From Gammaproteobacteria bacterium (GTDB lineage Bacteria > Pseudomonadota > Gammaproteobacteria > Steroidobacterales > Steroidobacteraceae), in NCBI GenBank assembly GCA_010027845.1, contig RGUL01000001.1, forward strand, positions 100,695-164,694: a stretch of DNA of 64,000 bases, read 5' to 3'. A program made the translations under genes and the position numbers. Within the stretch, counting starts at the first letter, position 1. Each line of letters starts with the position of its first letter. Below are positions 16,316 through 24,523 of this stretch, piece after piece. The notes beneath the pieces are model-generated. The model ran no database searches. It saw only the letters and a program-made list of their open reading frames with translations, and had not been told where the DNA came from.

Positions 16316-16337
16316 TGCCGGGATACACTGCCCGGCA
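16316..16337 (+). promoter_or_regulatory. Perfect 7-bp hairpin ending on the first base of the moeA start codon
   Basis: TGCCGGG (16316-16322) pairs exactly with CCCGGCA (16331-16337) around an 8-base loop. The last base of the 3' arm is the A of the moeA ATG. No separate Shine-Dalgarno sequence is seen before moeA. Folding of the message would therefore hide the start codon. It is far smaller than the known Moco riboswitch. Confidence 0.4.
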
Positions 16338-17536
16338 TGATCTCTCCTTCCGAAGCCGACGCGCTGATCGGCAGGCATTTGAACTGCCTGCCGATCGAGT
16401 CGTTGCCGCTCATGCAATGCAGCGGCGCAGTGCTGCGCGAAAACGTTTATGCCGAGCGCGATCAACCCCCCTTCGATCGGGTGGCGATGGACGGCGTGGC
16501 GCTCGATTCGCGCGCGGTACGCGACGGGCGCCGGCGGTTTCGCGTGCAGGCGATGCAAGCGGCGGGCGATGCGCCGCTGCGTCTCGAGGCGAGCGACGCG
16601 GCGATCGAAATCATGACCGGCGCGTCGTTGCCGGCGGGTTGCGATGCGGTCGTACCGGTCGAACAACTGCTGCGCGCCGACGATTCGATCGAACTCGACG
16701 AGCGCGTGCGCGTGGCGCCGTGGCAGAACGTGCATCGCCGCGGCTCCGATTGCAGCCAAGGCAGTCTCTTGCTCACGGCGGGCTCACCGCTCGGCGCGCC
16801 GGAGATCGCGGTCGCAGCGGGCGCCGGTATGCCGCGCATCCGGGTGAGCGCACAACCGACCATCAGCGTCATCTCAACCGGCAACGAACTTGTCGAGCCG
16901 GGCGAGCCAGTCGAGCCGCATCAGGTGCGGCGCTCGAATGCGTACGGCATCCTCGCCGCCTTACGTCGCCGCGGCTTTCAAAGAATTGCCGACGATCATC
17001 TCGCCGACGATCTGCCGACGCTGATCGCGCGCCTGCGCGTACAGCTCGACACGCACGACGTGTTGATCCTCTCCGGTGGCGTGTCGATGGGCAAACTCGA
17101 CCTCGTACCACAAGCACTCGCCGCGCTCGGGGTGCGCGAGGTGTTCCACAAAATCAGCCAGCGACCCGGCAAACCGATGTGGTTCGGGATCGGCCCGCAA
17201 GGCACTGCGGTATTCGCGTTGCCTGGTAATCCGGTCTCGACGCAAGTGTGCCTCGCACGTTACGTCGTTCCGGGCTTGCACGCGGCGATGGGCGGCAGCG
17301 AGCCGAACGTCGAAAAAATTGCGATCGCTGCGCCGCTAGAGATCAAACACGGTCTGACTTCGTTGATCCCGGTGCGCATCGAGACCGACGACTGGGGTCG
17401 CCCTTGGGCGCATCCGCGGCTCACTAACGGCTCCGGCGATTTCACCGCACTCGTCGGCACCGACGGCGTGGTGGAATTACCGCCCGGGCCGAACGAGTAT
17501 GCGAAAGGGTTCGTGACCCGGCTGTTTCGTTGGTAA
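16337..17536 (+). CDS. moeA: Molybdopterin molybdenumtransferase MoeA
   Basis: A 399-residue protein, close to the usual 400-410. It has the N-terminal MoeA region with PPFDRVAMDGVALDS, the central MPT-binding domain (VISTGNELV, SNAYGI, LSGGVSMGKLDLV, HKISQRPGKPMWFG, ALPGNPVSTQVC) and the C-terminal beta domain ending FVTRLFRW. MoeA inserts molybdate into adenylated molybdopterin in the cytoplasm. It heads the five-gene cofactor operon at 16337-21568. No separate mogA or moaB gene is seen in the window, so the adenylating step must be supplied elsewhere. Its start codon is caught in a small hairpin. Confidence 0.95.
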   Translation: MISPSEADALIGRHLNCLPIESLPLMQCSGAVLRENVYAERDQPPFDRVAMDGVALDSRAVRDGRRRFRVQAMQAAGDAPLRLEASDAAIEIMTGASLPAGCDAVVPVEQLLRADDSIELDERVRVAPWQNVHRRGSDCSQGSLLLTAGSPLGAPEIAVAAGAGMPRIRVSAQPTISVISTGNELVEPGEPVEPHQVRRSNAYGILAALRRRGFQRIADDHLADDLPTLIARLRVQLDTHDVLILSGGVSMGKLDLVPQALAALGVREVFHKISQRPGKPMWFGIGPQGTAVFALPGNPVSTQVCLARYVVPGLHAAMGGSEPNVEKIAIAAPLEIKHGLTSLIPVRIETDDWGRPWAHPRLTNGSGDFTALVGTDGVVELPPGPNEYAKGFVTRLFRW

Positions 17537-17589
17537 GTTTCGAACTCATCATCGTGAACGATCTCAATGAAAACCCGCCGGCCGCGACC

Positions 17590-18618
17590 ATGACGACCAC
17601 CGACTTGCGTCGTAACGTCGATGCACTCGGCCGCCCGATGCGCGACCTGCGCATCTCGGTGATGGACCGCTGCAATTTTCGTTGCCCGTATTGCATGCCG
17701 CAGCACACCTTTCACGAGGGCTATCGTTTTTTGAAATCCGCCGAACGCTTGTCGTTCGAAGAAATCGTGCGCTTGACGCGCATCGCCACCACGCTCGGCG
17801 TGCGCAAGCTGCGCATCACGGGCGGCGAACCGCTGTTGCGTCCGAATCTATCCGATCTGATCGGCGATCTCGGCACGTTACCGGGTATCGACGACATCGC
17901 ACTCACGACCAACGGCGTGCTGCTCGCAAAATACGCAACTGAACTCAAAGCTGCCGGACTCACGCGCATCACGGTCAGCCTCGACAGTCTCGACCCGCAG
18001 GTGTTCGCCGCGATGAGCGGTGGTTACGGTGGTGTCGAGCAAGTGCTCGAGGGCATCGACGCTGCGCGCACCGCAGGACTCGCGCCGATCAAAGTCAACG
18101 TAGTCGTGCAACGCGGCCTGAACGATCACACCGTGCCCGAGCTGCTACAGCGCTTTCGGCACACGGGCGTGATCGTGCGCTTCATCGAATACATGGACGT
18201 CGGCAACCGTAATCATTGGCGTCCGGAACTCGTCGTCTCGTCGGCCGAGCTCGCGGCCCGCATCGGTGCGCGCTGGCCACTGCGGCCGCTCGAATCGAAC
18301 TATCGCGGCGAGGTCGCCGAACGCCATGCCTACGCAGACGGCGGCGGCGAGATCGGCTTCATCTCCTCGGTGACGCAGCCGTTCTGCGGCGCCTGCTCAC
18401 GGGCGCGGTTGTCGTCCGACGGCTCGCTCTACACTTGCCTGTTCGCCACCGAAGGCGCCGATCTGCGCGGTCCGATGCGCGCGGGTGCTAGCGATAGCGA
18501 ATTGCTGGAATTACTGCGTAACATTTGGAATGGTCGCCGCGATCGCTACAGCGAGCAGCGCGCCGAGTTGCGCGCCCGCACCGACCGCAAAGTCGAAATG
18601 CATTACATCGGCGGTTGA
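17590..18618 (+). CDS. moaA: GTP 3',8-cyclase MoaA
   Basis: A 342-residue radical SAM enzyme that turns GTP into the cyclic nucleotide precursor in the first step of molybdenum cofactor synthesis. The N-terminal cluster motif is CNFRCPYC (C-x3-C-x2-C). The C-terminal cluster cysteines are in FCGACSRARLSSDG and YTCLF. The protein ends in Gly-Gly, which is needed for activity in MoaA. The ATG at 17590 places about 27 residues before the first cluster, as in known MoaA. A GTG at 17554 in the same frame is an alternative. The gene is 53 bases after moeA and 12 before moaC. Confidence 0.95.
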   Translation: MTTTDLRRNVDALGRPMRDLRISVMDRCNFRCPYCMPQHTFHEGYRFLKSAERLSFEEIVRLTRIATTLGVRKLRITGGEPLLRPNLSDLIGDLGTLPGIDDIALTTNGVLLAKYATELKAAGLTRITVSLDSLDPQVFAAMSGGYGGVEQVLEGIDAARTAGLAPIKVNVVVQRGLNDHTVPELLQRFRHTGVIVRFIEYMDVGNRNHWRPELVVSSAELAARIGARWPLRPLESNYRGEVAERHAYADGGGEIGFISSVTQPFCGACSRARLSSDGSLYTCLFATEGADLRGPMRAGASDSELLELLRNIWNGRRDRYSEQRAELRARTDRKVEMHYIGG

Positions 18619-18630
18619 GAATTGACACCG

Positions 18631-19143
18631 ATGACCCGAGCGAACCGCGCCAAAAAAACACCCGGCAAGTTGACGCATTTGGATGCGGCACGCAGACCGA
18701 CCATGGTCGACGTCGGTGACAAAGAAATCACGCGGCGCGAGGCGACCGCCGAAGCACGCATCCGCCTGCCCGCGAACGTCGCTAAAGCGCTTGCCGCAAG
18801 CGGTCATCGCACCAAAAAAGGCCCGGTATTCGATACGGCGACCATCGCGGCCGTGCAAGCGGTCAAACGCACGCACGAGTTGATCCCGTTTTGTCATCCG
18901 CTGCCGATCGAGCACTGTGCACTCGACATCGACGCGGCGCGTTCGGGGCTGATCACCATTCGCTGCACGGTGCGCACGTCGCACACCACGGGCGTCGAAA
19001 TGGAAGCGCTTACCGGCGCAAGCGTCGCGGCCTTGACGATCTACGACATGTGCAAGGCTTTGTCGCACGACATCGTCGTCGAGCGCGTCCGCCTGCTCGC
19101 CAAAAGTGGCGGCCGTCGTAATTACACCAGGCGCAGCCGATGA
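18631..19143 (+). CDS. moaC: Cyclic pyranopterin monophosphate synthase MoaC
   Basis: A 170-residue protein with the MoaC hallmarks: LTHLD near the start, [51 protein letters not shown] and KALSHD. It converts the MoaA product to cyclic pyranopterin monophosphate and normally works as a hexamer. A TTG nine bases upstream of the ATG at 18631 could also start. The stop overlaps the next start by four bases (ATGA), so MoaC and the MobA-MoaD fusion are made together. Confidence 0.95.
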   Translation: MTRANRAKKTPGKLTHLDAARRPTMVDVGDKEITRREATAEARIRLPANVAKALAASGHRTKKGPVFDTATIAAVQAVKRTHELIPFCHPLPIEHCALDIDAARSGLITIRCTVRTSHTTGVEMEALTGASVAALTIYDMCKALSHDIVVERVRLLAKSGGRRNYTRRSR

Positions 19144-19997
19144 CACCGCCCGATGCGATCTACGGGCTCGTGCTCGCGGGCGGCCGCAGCACGCGCATGC
19201 ATCGCGATAAAGCCGCGCTCGCCTATCACGGCCGTAGCCAACTCGCCGAAACGTTCGCGCGCCTCAGTGTCGTGACGCAGCACGCATTCGTGTCGGTGCG
19301 CGCCGACCAAACCGCCGATCCCTTGCGCAGCGCCTTTCCGCAAATCGTCGATCGGACCCTGGTCGATGGCACCGCGGTCGAGGGCCCGCTCGCCGGCATT
19401 CTCGCCGCGCAGGCCATGCACCCCGAAGTCGCGTGGCTAGTGGTTGCTTGCGACCTGCCGTTCCTCGACGAGGCGGTGTTGCGCGAGCTCGTTGCGCAGC
19501 GCGATCCCCGATCGTTCGCGACGGCGTTTCGTTCGGCGCACGATGGCTTGCCCGAGCCCTTGTGCGCCATCTGGGAACCGCGCAGCGCTGCACCACTCGC
19601 CGCCTACGCCGCCGCGCATCGCAACTGTCCGCGCAAGTTCTTGATCGAGTCGGGCGCGACGCTGCTCGATCTGCCGAATGCGCGCGCACTCGACAACGTC
19701 AACTCGGCCGCCGATTATTGGCAGACTATGTCGACGCTCGACCCAAACTCGCTCAACTGCACTGTGCACGTGCAATATTTTGCGCTGCTGCGCGAACAAG
19801 CTGGCACCACGCGCGAAACGCTCACCACGCCCGCGCGTAACCCGCGCGAACTCTACGATGCGCTGCGACTACGCCATCCGTTCACGCTCGACGCCGAACT
19901 GCTACGCGTTGCAGTCAACGGCGAGTTCGGTGATTGGCAACAACCGCTCGCTGAGGGCGACACGGTGGTGTTCATTCCGCCCGTCGCGGGCGGCTGA
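19140..19997 (+). CDS. mobA-moaD: MobA-MoaD fusion protein (guanylyltransferase plus sulfur-carrier subunit)
   Basis: A 285-residue fusion. Residues 1 to about 200 are Mob[17 protein letters not shown] near the start, PLAGILAA and [13 protein letters not shown]. The usual RMGxDK reads RMHRDK here. Residues of about 206-285 are a MoaD ubiquitin-like domain ([18 protein letters not shown], ending FIPPVAGG) with the free C-terminal Gly-Gly that must be adenylated and thiocarboxylated. MobA attaches GMP to the finished cofactor for DMSO-reductase-type enzymes, while MoaD carries sulfur for molybdopterin synthase. Joining the last step to the sulfur carrier is unusual. Because MoaD is C-terminal, the fusion can still work. 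It sits between moaC and the MoaE-MoeB fusion. Confidence 0.9.
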   Translation: MTPPDAIYGLVLAGGRSTRMHRDKAALAYHGRSQLAETFARLSVVTQHAFVSVRADQTADPLRSAFPQIVDRTLVDGTAVEGPLAGILAAQAMHPEVAWLVVACDLPFLDEAVLRELVAQRDPRSFATAFRSAHDGLPEPLCAIWEPRSAAPLAAYAAAHRNCPRKFLIESGATLLDLPNARALDNVNSAADYWQTMSTLDPNSLNCTVHVQYFALLREQAGTTRETLTTPARNPRELYDALRLRHPFTLDAELLRVAVNGEFGDWQQPLAEGDTVVFIPPVAGG

Positions 19998-20008
19998 GCG
20001 CAGTCGCG

Positions 20009-21568
20009 ATGTCACGTTTCTCCTTCAGCCACGTCGCGCTCGAAGTGCCGACGCTGCAAGCCTCGCTCGAAAATCGCAGTTGCGGCGGCTATGCGGCATT
20101 CGAAGGCTGGGTGCGCGATCACAACGAGGGGCAACGCGTCACGCATCTCGAATACGAAGCGTTCGAAGAGTTGGCGGTGCGCGAGGGCGAACGCATCATC
20201 GCCGAGGCCTGCGCGCGCTTCGGTGTGACCAATGCACGCTGCGTGCATCGCGTCGGCGATTTAGCACTCGGTGCGATCGCCGTGTGGGTGGGCGTGAGCG
20301 CTCCACACCGCGATGAAGCATTTCGGGCCTGTCGCTACATCATCGACGAAGTGAAGCACCGCGTCCCGATTTGGAAGAAAGAACATTACGTCGGCGGCGA
20401 TTCGGGCTGGGTGAACTGCGAGCGTTGTGCCACCGCGCCGCTCGCCGCGCATGCGCAACACGATCATGACCACGACCATGATCATCACCACGCGCGCGCG
20501 ACGGTCGCGCGCAGCGATTACTCGCGACAAATCGCGCTGCGTGAAGTGGGCGACGACGGCCAACGTCGACTACGGGCGGCGCGCATCGGCGTTGTCGGTG
20601 CGGGCGGTCTCGGCGTGCCGGCGTTGCAATATCTCGCCGGCGCCGGCGTGGGCCATCTGGTCGTCATCGACGGCGACTCACTCGAGCCGTCCAATCTGCA
20701 TCGGCAAACTTGGTACGCCCTGGCCGATTGCGGCCATCCGAAAGCGGAACTCGCCGCCGCCCGCATCCGTGCCCTGAACCCCGAAGTCGCCGTCACCGCG
20801 CACCACACGAAACTCGATACCCGGAACGCACTCGAACTTTTGCGCGACTGTGATGTGGTGCTCGATTGCACCGACAATTTCACCACCAAGTTCGCACTCA
20901 ACGACGTTGCGCACGCGCTCGCCAAACCCGTGGTGTTCGCGAGCGTGCATCAATACGAAGGTCAGCTGCAGGTGGTCGACCCGACTCGTAACGGCGCGTG
21001 TCTGCGCTGCATCTGGCCGCAGGCCACGCGTGACGGCGTGGTCGGTAACTGCGCCGAAGCCGGTGTGCTCGGCCCGGTGCCAGGCTTGCTCGGCACGCTA
21101 CAAGCGCTCGAGACGCTCAAAATTCTGCTCAACTTGCCGGGCCGGCTCGGCGACGAACTTTTGGTGGTGGACGCGCTCGGCGTCGAGGTCACGCGCGTGC
21201 GCGCCCGGCGCGCCGCCGAATGTACCCCCGGTGCCTGCGTGCGCAGCGCGACGGCGAACGACGCTGCGACCGCGCCGACCGCCGCAATCGACTGTAGTTT
21301 CCAACGACTCGAACCCGCGGTCGCTGCCGGCTATGTGGTGATCGACATTCGTGATGCCGACGAGGTCGCGCGCCAACCGTTGCCGCATCCGGCGGTGCGT
21401 CACGTACCGATGAACGAACTTTTGAGTGGTCGCAACCTGCCGAACGATGCGCGCTATCTACTCGTCTGCGCGCGTGGCGTACGCAGTCGTGGCGCCGCCG
21501 AAACGCTGCGCGATCGTGGTATCGCCGAAGTTTATTCGCTGCGTGGCGGGGCTCAGGCCCTGGTCTGA
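20009..21568 (+). CDS. moaE-moeB: MoaE-MoeB-rhodanese triple fusion protein
   Basis: A 519-residue protein with three modules. Residues 1-140 are MoaE, the large subunit of molybdopterin synthase ([20 protein letters not shown] holds the catalytic lysines). A His-Asp repeat linker follows at 148-161. Residues of about 168-400 are a ThiF/MoeB E1-like adenylating enzyme ([29 protein letters not shown]). It has one clear CxxC zinc half-site (CLRC) and a second pair spaced C-x4-C. Residues of about 425-519 are a rhodanese domain with the active loop CARGVRS. MoeB-rhodanese fusions are known (MOCS3-like); MoaE in front is not one I know. The gene converges on proA with a 16-base overlap. Confidence 0.92.
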   Translation: MSRFSFSHVALEVPTLQASLENRSCGGYAAFEGWVRDHNEGQRVTHLEYEAFEELAVREGERIIAEACARFGVTNARCVHRVGDLALGAIAVWVGVSAPHRDEAFRACRYIIDEVKHRVPIWKKEHYVGGDSGWVNCERCATAPLAAHAQHDHDHDHDHHHARATVARSDYSRQIALREVGDDGQRRLRAARIGVVGAGGLGVPALQYLAGAGVGHLVVIDGDSLEPSNLHRQTWYALADCGHPKAELAAARIRALNPEVAVTAHHTKLDTRNALELLRDCDVVLDCTDNFTTKFALNDVAHALAKPVVFASVHQYEGQLQVVDPTRNGACLRCIWPQATRDGVVGNCAEAGVLGPVPGLLGTLQALETLKILLNLPGRLGDELLVVDALGVEVTRVRARRAAECTPGACVRSATANDAATAPTAAIDCSFQRLEPAVAAGYVVIDIRDADEVARQPLPHPAVRHVPMNELLSGRNLPNDARYLLVCARGVRSRGAAETLRDRGIAEVYSLRGGAQALV

Positions 21569-22839
21569 CCCGCGCCGCGCACCACGTACTTGTAACTCGT
21601 CAGTTGTTCGACACCGACCGGGCCGCGCGCGTGGAAGCGATCGGTCGAGATGCCGATCTCCGCACCCATCCCGAACTCGCCACCGTCGGCGAATTGCGTC
21701 GACGCGTTGTGCAGCACGATGGCGCTGTCGACCTCGGTCAAAAACTTTTGCGCAATCGCCGCATCTTGCGTCACGATCGCTTCCGTATGCGCCGAGCCGT
21801 AGCGCGCGATGTGTGCGATCGCCGCATCGACGCCATCGACCACCTTGACCGCGATGATCGCGTCCAAATATTCGGTGTACCAATCTTCTTCGCTCGCCTG
21901 CCGCACGTGCGCATCGACCCGCTGCACCTCGGCATCGCCACGCACTTCGCAACCCCGCTCGAGCAGCGCTCGGACGAGCGGCGCGAGATGCGTCGCCGCC
22001 GCCGCGCGATCGACGAGCAGAGTTTCGGCAGCACCGCAAATGCCGGTGCGGCGTAACTTCGCGTCCAGCACGATGCGCGTTGCCATATCGAGATCGGCAG
22101 CCCGATCGACGTACACGTGGCAGTTACCCTCGAGGTGACCGATCACCGGCACCCGCGCCTCGTCTTGCACGCGCTGAACCAAATTTTTGCCGCCGCGCGG
22201 CACCAGCACGTCGAGGTACTCACCCATGCGCGCGAGCATGTGACCGACGGCCGCGCGATCGGTGGTCGGCACCAACTGGATCGCCGCCTCCGGCAAGCCC
22301 GCCGCGCGCAAGCCTTGCAAAAGACAAGCATGGATCGCGCTGCTCGAATGCAGACTCTCGGACCCGCCGCGCAGGATCACCGGATTACCCGACTTCAAGC
22401 ACAACGCACCGGCATCGGCCGTCACGTTGGGCCGACTTTCGTAGATGATGCCAACGACGCCCAGCGGCACACGCACCCGCGCGATCGTCAAACCGTTCGG
22501 CCGCTGCCACTCGGCGATCACCGTACCGATCGGATCGGGCAACGCCGCGATCTCTTCGAGACCGCGCGCCATCGCCTCGATGCGCGCCGGATCGAGCTTG
22601 AGACGATCGAGCATCGCGGCCGATAAATTTTTGGCACGCCCGAGTTCGAGATCGCGTGCGTTTGCCTCGAGCAACTGCGGGATCGAGACACGCAGCGCCG
22701 CGGCCGCGGTGTGTAGCGCAAAATCTTTGGATGCGCGCGTCGCCCGCGCGAGCGGTTGCCGTGCCGCCACGGCCGCCGCACCGATTGCGTTCATGATGTC
22801 GGCAACGTCGCCGCCCGTCTGCGCTGTCTGTGCCGTCAT
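21553..22839 (-). CDS. proA: Gamma-glutamyl phosphate reductase ProA
   Basis: A 428-residue aldehyde-dehydrogenase-fold enzyme that reduces gamma-glutamyl phosphate with NADPH to glutamate semialdehyde in proline synthesis. Visible marks are [59 protein letters not shown], the catalytic-cysteine region [15 protein letters not shown] and [22 protein letters not shown]. The start ATG overlaps the proB stop by four bases, so the pair is coupled. The 3' end overlaps the convergent MoaE-MoeB gene by 16 bases. Confidence 0.96.
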   Translation of the reverse strand: MTAQTAQTGGDVADIMNAIGAAAVAARQPLARATRASKDFALHTAAAALRVSIPQLLEANARDLELGRAKNLSAAMLDRLKLDPARIEAMARGLEEIAALPDPIGTVIAEWQRPNGLTIARVRVPLGVVGIIYESRPNVTADAGALCLKSGNPVILRGGSESLHSSSAIHACLLQGLRAAGLPEAAIQLVPTTDRAAVGHMLARMGEYLDVLVPRGGKNLVQRVQDEARVPVIGHLEGNCHVYVDRAADLDMATRIVLDAKLRRTGICGAAETLLVDRAAAATHLAPLVRALLERGCEVRGDAEVQRVDAHVRQASEEDWYTEYLDAIIAVKVVDGVDAAIAHIARYGSAHTEAIVTQDAAIAQKFLTEVDSAIVLHNASTQFADGGEFGMGAEIGISTDRFHARGPVGVEQLTSYKYVVRGAGQTRA

Positions 22840-23978
22840 TGCATCACCAAATCGTCGCGATGGATGAGTTCGTCGCGACCACGGATGCCGATCAACGATT
22901 CGATTTCGGCGCTCTGGCGACCGATGATGCGCGCGGCATCGACGTCACCATAGGCAACGATCCCACGCGCGACTTCGCGACCCGCCGCATCGACCACGCT
23001 CACCGTGTCGCCACGTTCGAACCGGCCGGCGACGCGGCGCACGCCTGCCGGCAGCAAACTTTTACCGCCGCGCAGCGCGCGTAACGCACCATCGTCGATC
23101 ACCAGCGAGCCCGCCGGTCGCAAAGTGCCGGCGATCCATTGCTTACGCGCCGCCACCGGCGATGCGGCGGGACGGAACCACGTGCAACGCGCACCCTGCT
23201 CGATGCGACGCACGGGATGCCGCGGCGCCCCCGGCGCGATACAAAAGTGGCAACCGGCGGCGACGGCGATGCGCGCCGCGATGATCTTGGTCGTCATACC
23301 CCCACGACCGACGTCCGAGCTCGACCCACCGGCCATCGCCTCGATTTCCGACGTGATTTCGCGCACCACGGGGATGAACTGCGCACTCGGATCTCTGTTC
23401 GGGTCGGCGGTGTACAGCCCGTCGATGTCGGACAGCAGCAACACGCAATCCGCACTCACCATCTGCGCCACGCGCGCGGCCAGTCGATCGTTGTCGCCGT
23501 AACGAATCTCGGCGGTCGCTACCGTGTCGTTTTCGTTGATGACCGGTATGGCGCCGTGCGCGAGCAACGTGTTCAGGGTCGCACGCGCGTTCAAATATCG
23601 ACGCCGGTCTTCGCTGTCGTCGAGCGTGAGGAGCACTTGCGCGACCGGGATGTCGTGCGCTTCCAGCAGTTCTTTATACGCGTGCGCGAGTCGGATTTGC
23701 CCGACGGCTGCCGCCGCCTGACTTTCTTCGAGCCGCAACGCACCTTTGGGTAGGCCGAGATGTCGACGGCCGAGCGCGATCGCGCCCGAAGAAACCAGCA
23801 CCACCTCGCGGCCCTGCCGACGCAGTCGAACGACGTCCTCGACGAGTGTCTCGAGCCAAGCGCGATTCAGGCGTCCACTCGCCGCGTCGACGAGCAACGC
23901 AGAGCCAACCTTCACCACCACGCGATGCGCGCGGGCGAGCGGGTTCGAAGCGGCATTGTTGGCGGACTTGGTGGGCAT
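22836..23978 (-). CDS. proB: Glutamate 5-kinase ProB with PUA domain
   Basis: A 380-residue enzyme for the first, feedback-controlled step of proline synthesis. The N-terminal amino-acid-kinase domain carries [46 protein letters not shown] and [13 protein letters not shown]. The C-terminal PUA domain spans about residues 285-365. Length and two-domain layout match E. coli ProB (367). The start at 23978 (MPTKSANN) was chosen because the frame upstream runs through the antisense of the next gene. In many gammaproteobacteria an obg gene precedes proB; here a divergent acidic-protein gene is found instead. Confidence 0.95.
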   Translation of the reverse strand: MPTKSANNAASNPLARAHRVVVKVGSALLVDAASGRLNRAWLETLVEDVVRLRRQGREVVLVSSGAIALGRRHLGLPKGALRLEESQAAAAVGQIRLAHAYKELLEAHDIPVAQVLLTLDDSEDRRRYLNARATLNTLLAHGAIPVINENDTVATAEIRYGDNDRLAARVAQMVSADCVLLLSDIDGLYTADPNRDPSAQFIPVVREITSEIEAMAGGSSSDVGRGGMTTKIIAARIAVAAGCHFCIAPGAPRHPVRRIEQGARCTWFRPAASPVAARKQWIAGTLRPAGSLVIDDGALRALRGGKSLLPAGVRRVAGRFERGDTVSVVDAAGREVARGIVAYGDVDAARIIGRQSAEIESLIGIRGRDELIHRDDLVMQ

Positions 23979-24019
23979 GGGGGACGCAGCGCGAGCAGCC
24001 GTCACTATATCATCGCGGT

Positions 24020-24049
24020 TTGCGCACGCTCGCCGCAGGCCGGTAAAAT
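24020..24049 (+). promoter_or_regulatory. Probable sigma70-type promoter of the acidic protein gene
   Basis: TTGCGC (24020-24025) and TAAAAT (24044-24049) are 18 bases apart in the divergent gap between proB and the acidic-protein gene. The start would fall about 30 bases before its GTG codon. This is a judgement by consensus only. Confidence 0.4.
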
Positions 24050-24087
24050 CGCGCCGCTTTTCAGTTTCCCTTCGAGGGGTGTCGATT

Positions 24088-24417
24088 GTGAGTAGAGACA
24101 AGGAACCAGTCCCGGGACAGTGGTACGAGAACGTCGAGGAGGAAGAAACCTTCCGCGTGCTCTCGCTCGACGAGGACCATGAGTTGGTCGAGATCGAATA
24201 CCTCGACGGCGAGATCGAAGAAATCGACATCGACGAGTGGCACGAGATGGACCTCGAACTCACCGAAGAGCCAGAGGGCTGGTCAGAAGACGAGGACGAC
24301 GACGAGGAAGAAGACGAAGAGGAAGAAGACCTCGACGACGACGAAGATGACGAGGACGACGACTGGGACGAGGACGAGGACGAAGACGACGACTGGGACG
24401 ACGACGACGATCGTTGA
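24088..24417 (+). CDS. Small protein with very acidic C-terminal tail (DUF6763-like)
   Basis: A 109-residue protein. The N-terminal 55 residues form a compact module ([44 protein letters not shown]). It resembles a small gammaproteobacterial family that I recall as DUF6763; this is from memory. The C-terminal 50 residues are almost only Asp and Glu with three tryptophans, an extreme tail that could mimic nucleic acid or bind cations. The GTG start at 24088 is preceded by GAGGGG. The gene is divergent from proB and stands alone. No catalytic residues are apparent. Confidence 0.78.
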   Translation: MSRDKEPVPGQWYENVEEEETFRVLSLDEDHELVEIEYLDGEIEEIDIDEWHEMDLELTEEPEGWSEDEDDDEEEDEEEEDLDDDEDDEDDDWDEDEDEDDDWDDDDDR

Positions 24418-24497
24418 GTCGCGGGGCGCCCGTCCCGACCGCGTTGTGGGCTACCCCCAGCCTACGATGCGACCCTCCGCGGCCCCGTGGTAGTTTT

Positions 24498-24517
24498 CCT
24501 CCGCAATCTTCAGGAGG
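24498..24517 (+). promoter_or_regulatory. CCTCC/GGAGG hairpin covering the Shine-Dalgarno of the molybdoenzyme gene
   Basis: CCTCC (24498-24502) can pair with GGAGG (24513-24517), which is the core of a strong AGGAGG ribosome site six bases before the ATG at 24524. The loop is ten bases. Pairing would hide the ribosome site, so translation could be controlled by opening the stem. Only five base pairs are seen, so this is tentative. Confidence 0.35.
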
Positions 24518-24523
24518 TCGCGG

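Noticed and set aside
16285-16337. Molybdenum cofactor riboswitch upstream of moeA
   Set aside because: The gap is only 52 bases and shows simple hairpins, much shorter than the known Moco RNA motif.
20450-20500. His-Asp codon repeat as a possible CRISPR or simple repeat element
   Set aside because: It is a short in-frame coding repeat inside an intact fusion protein.
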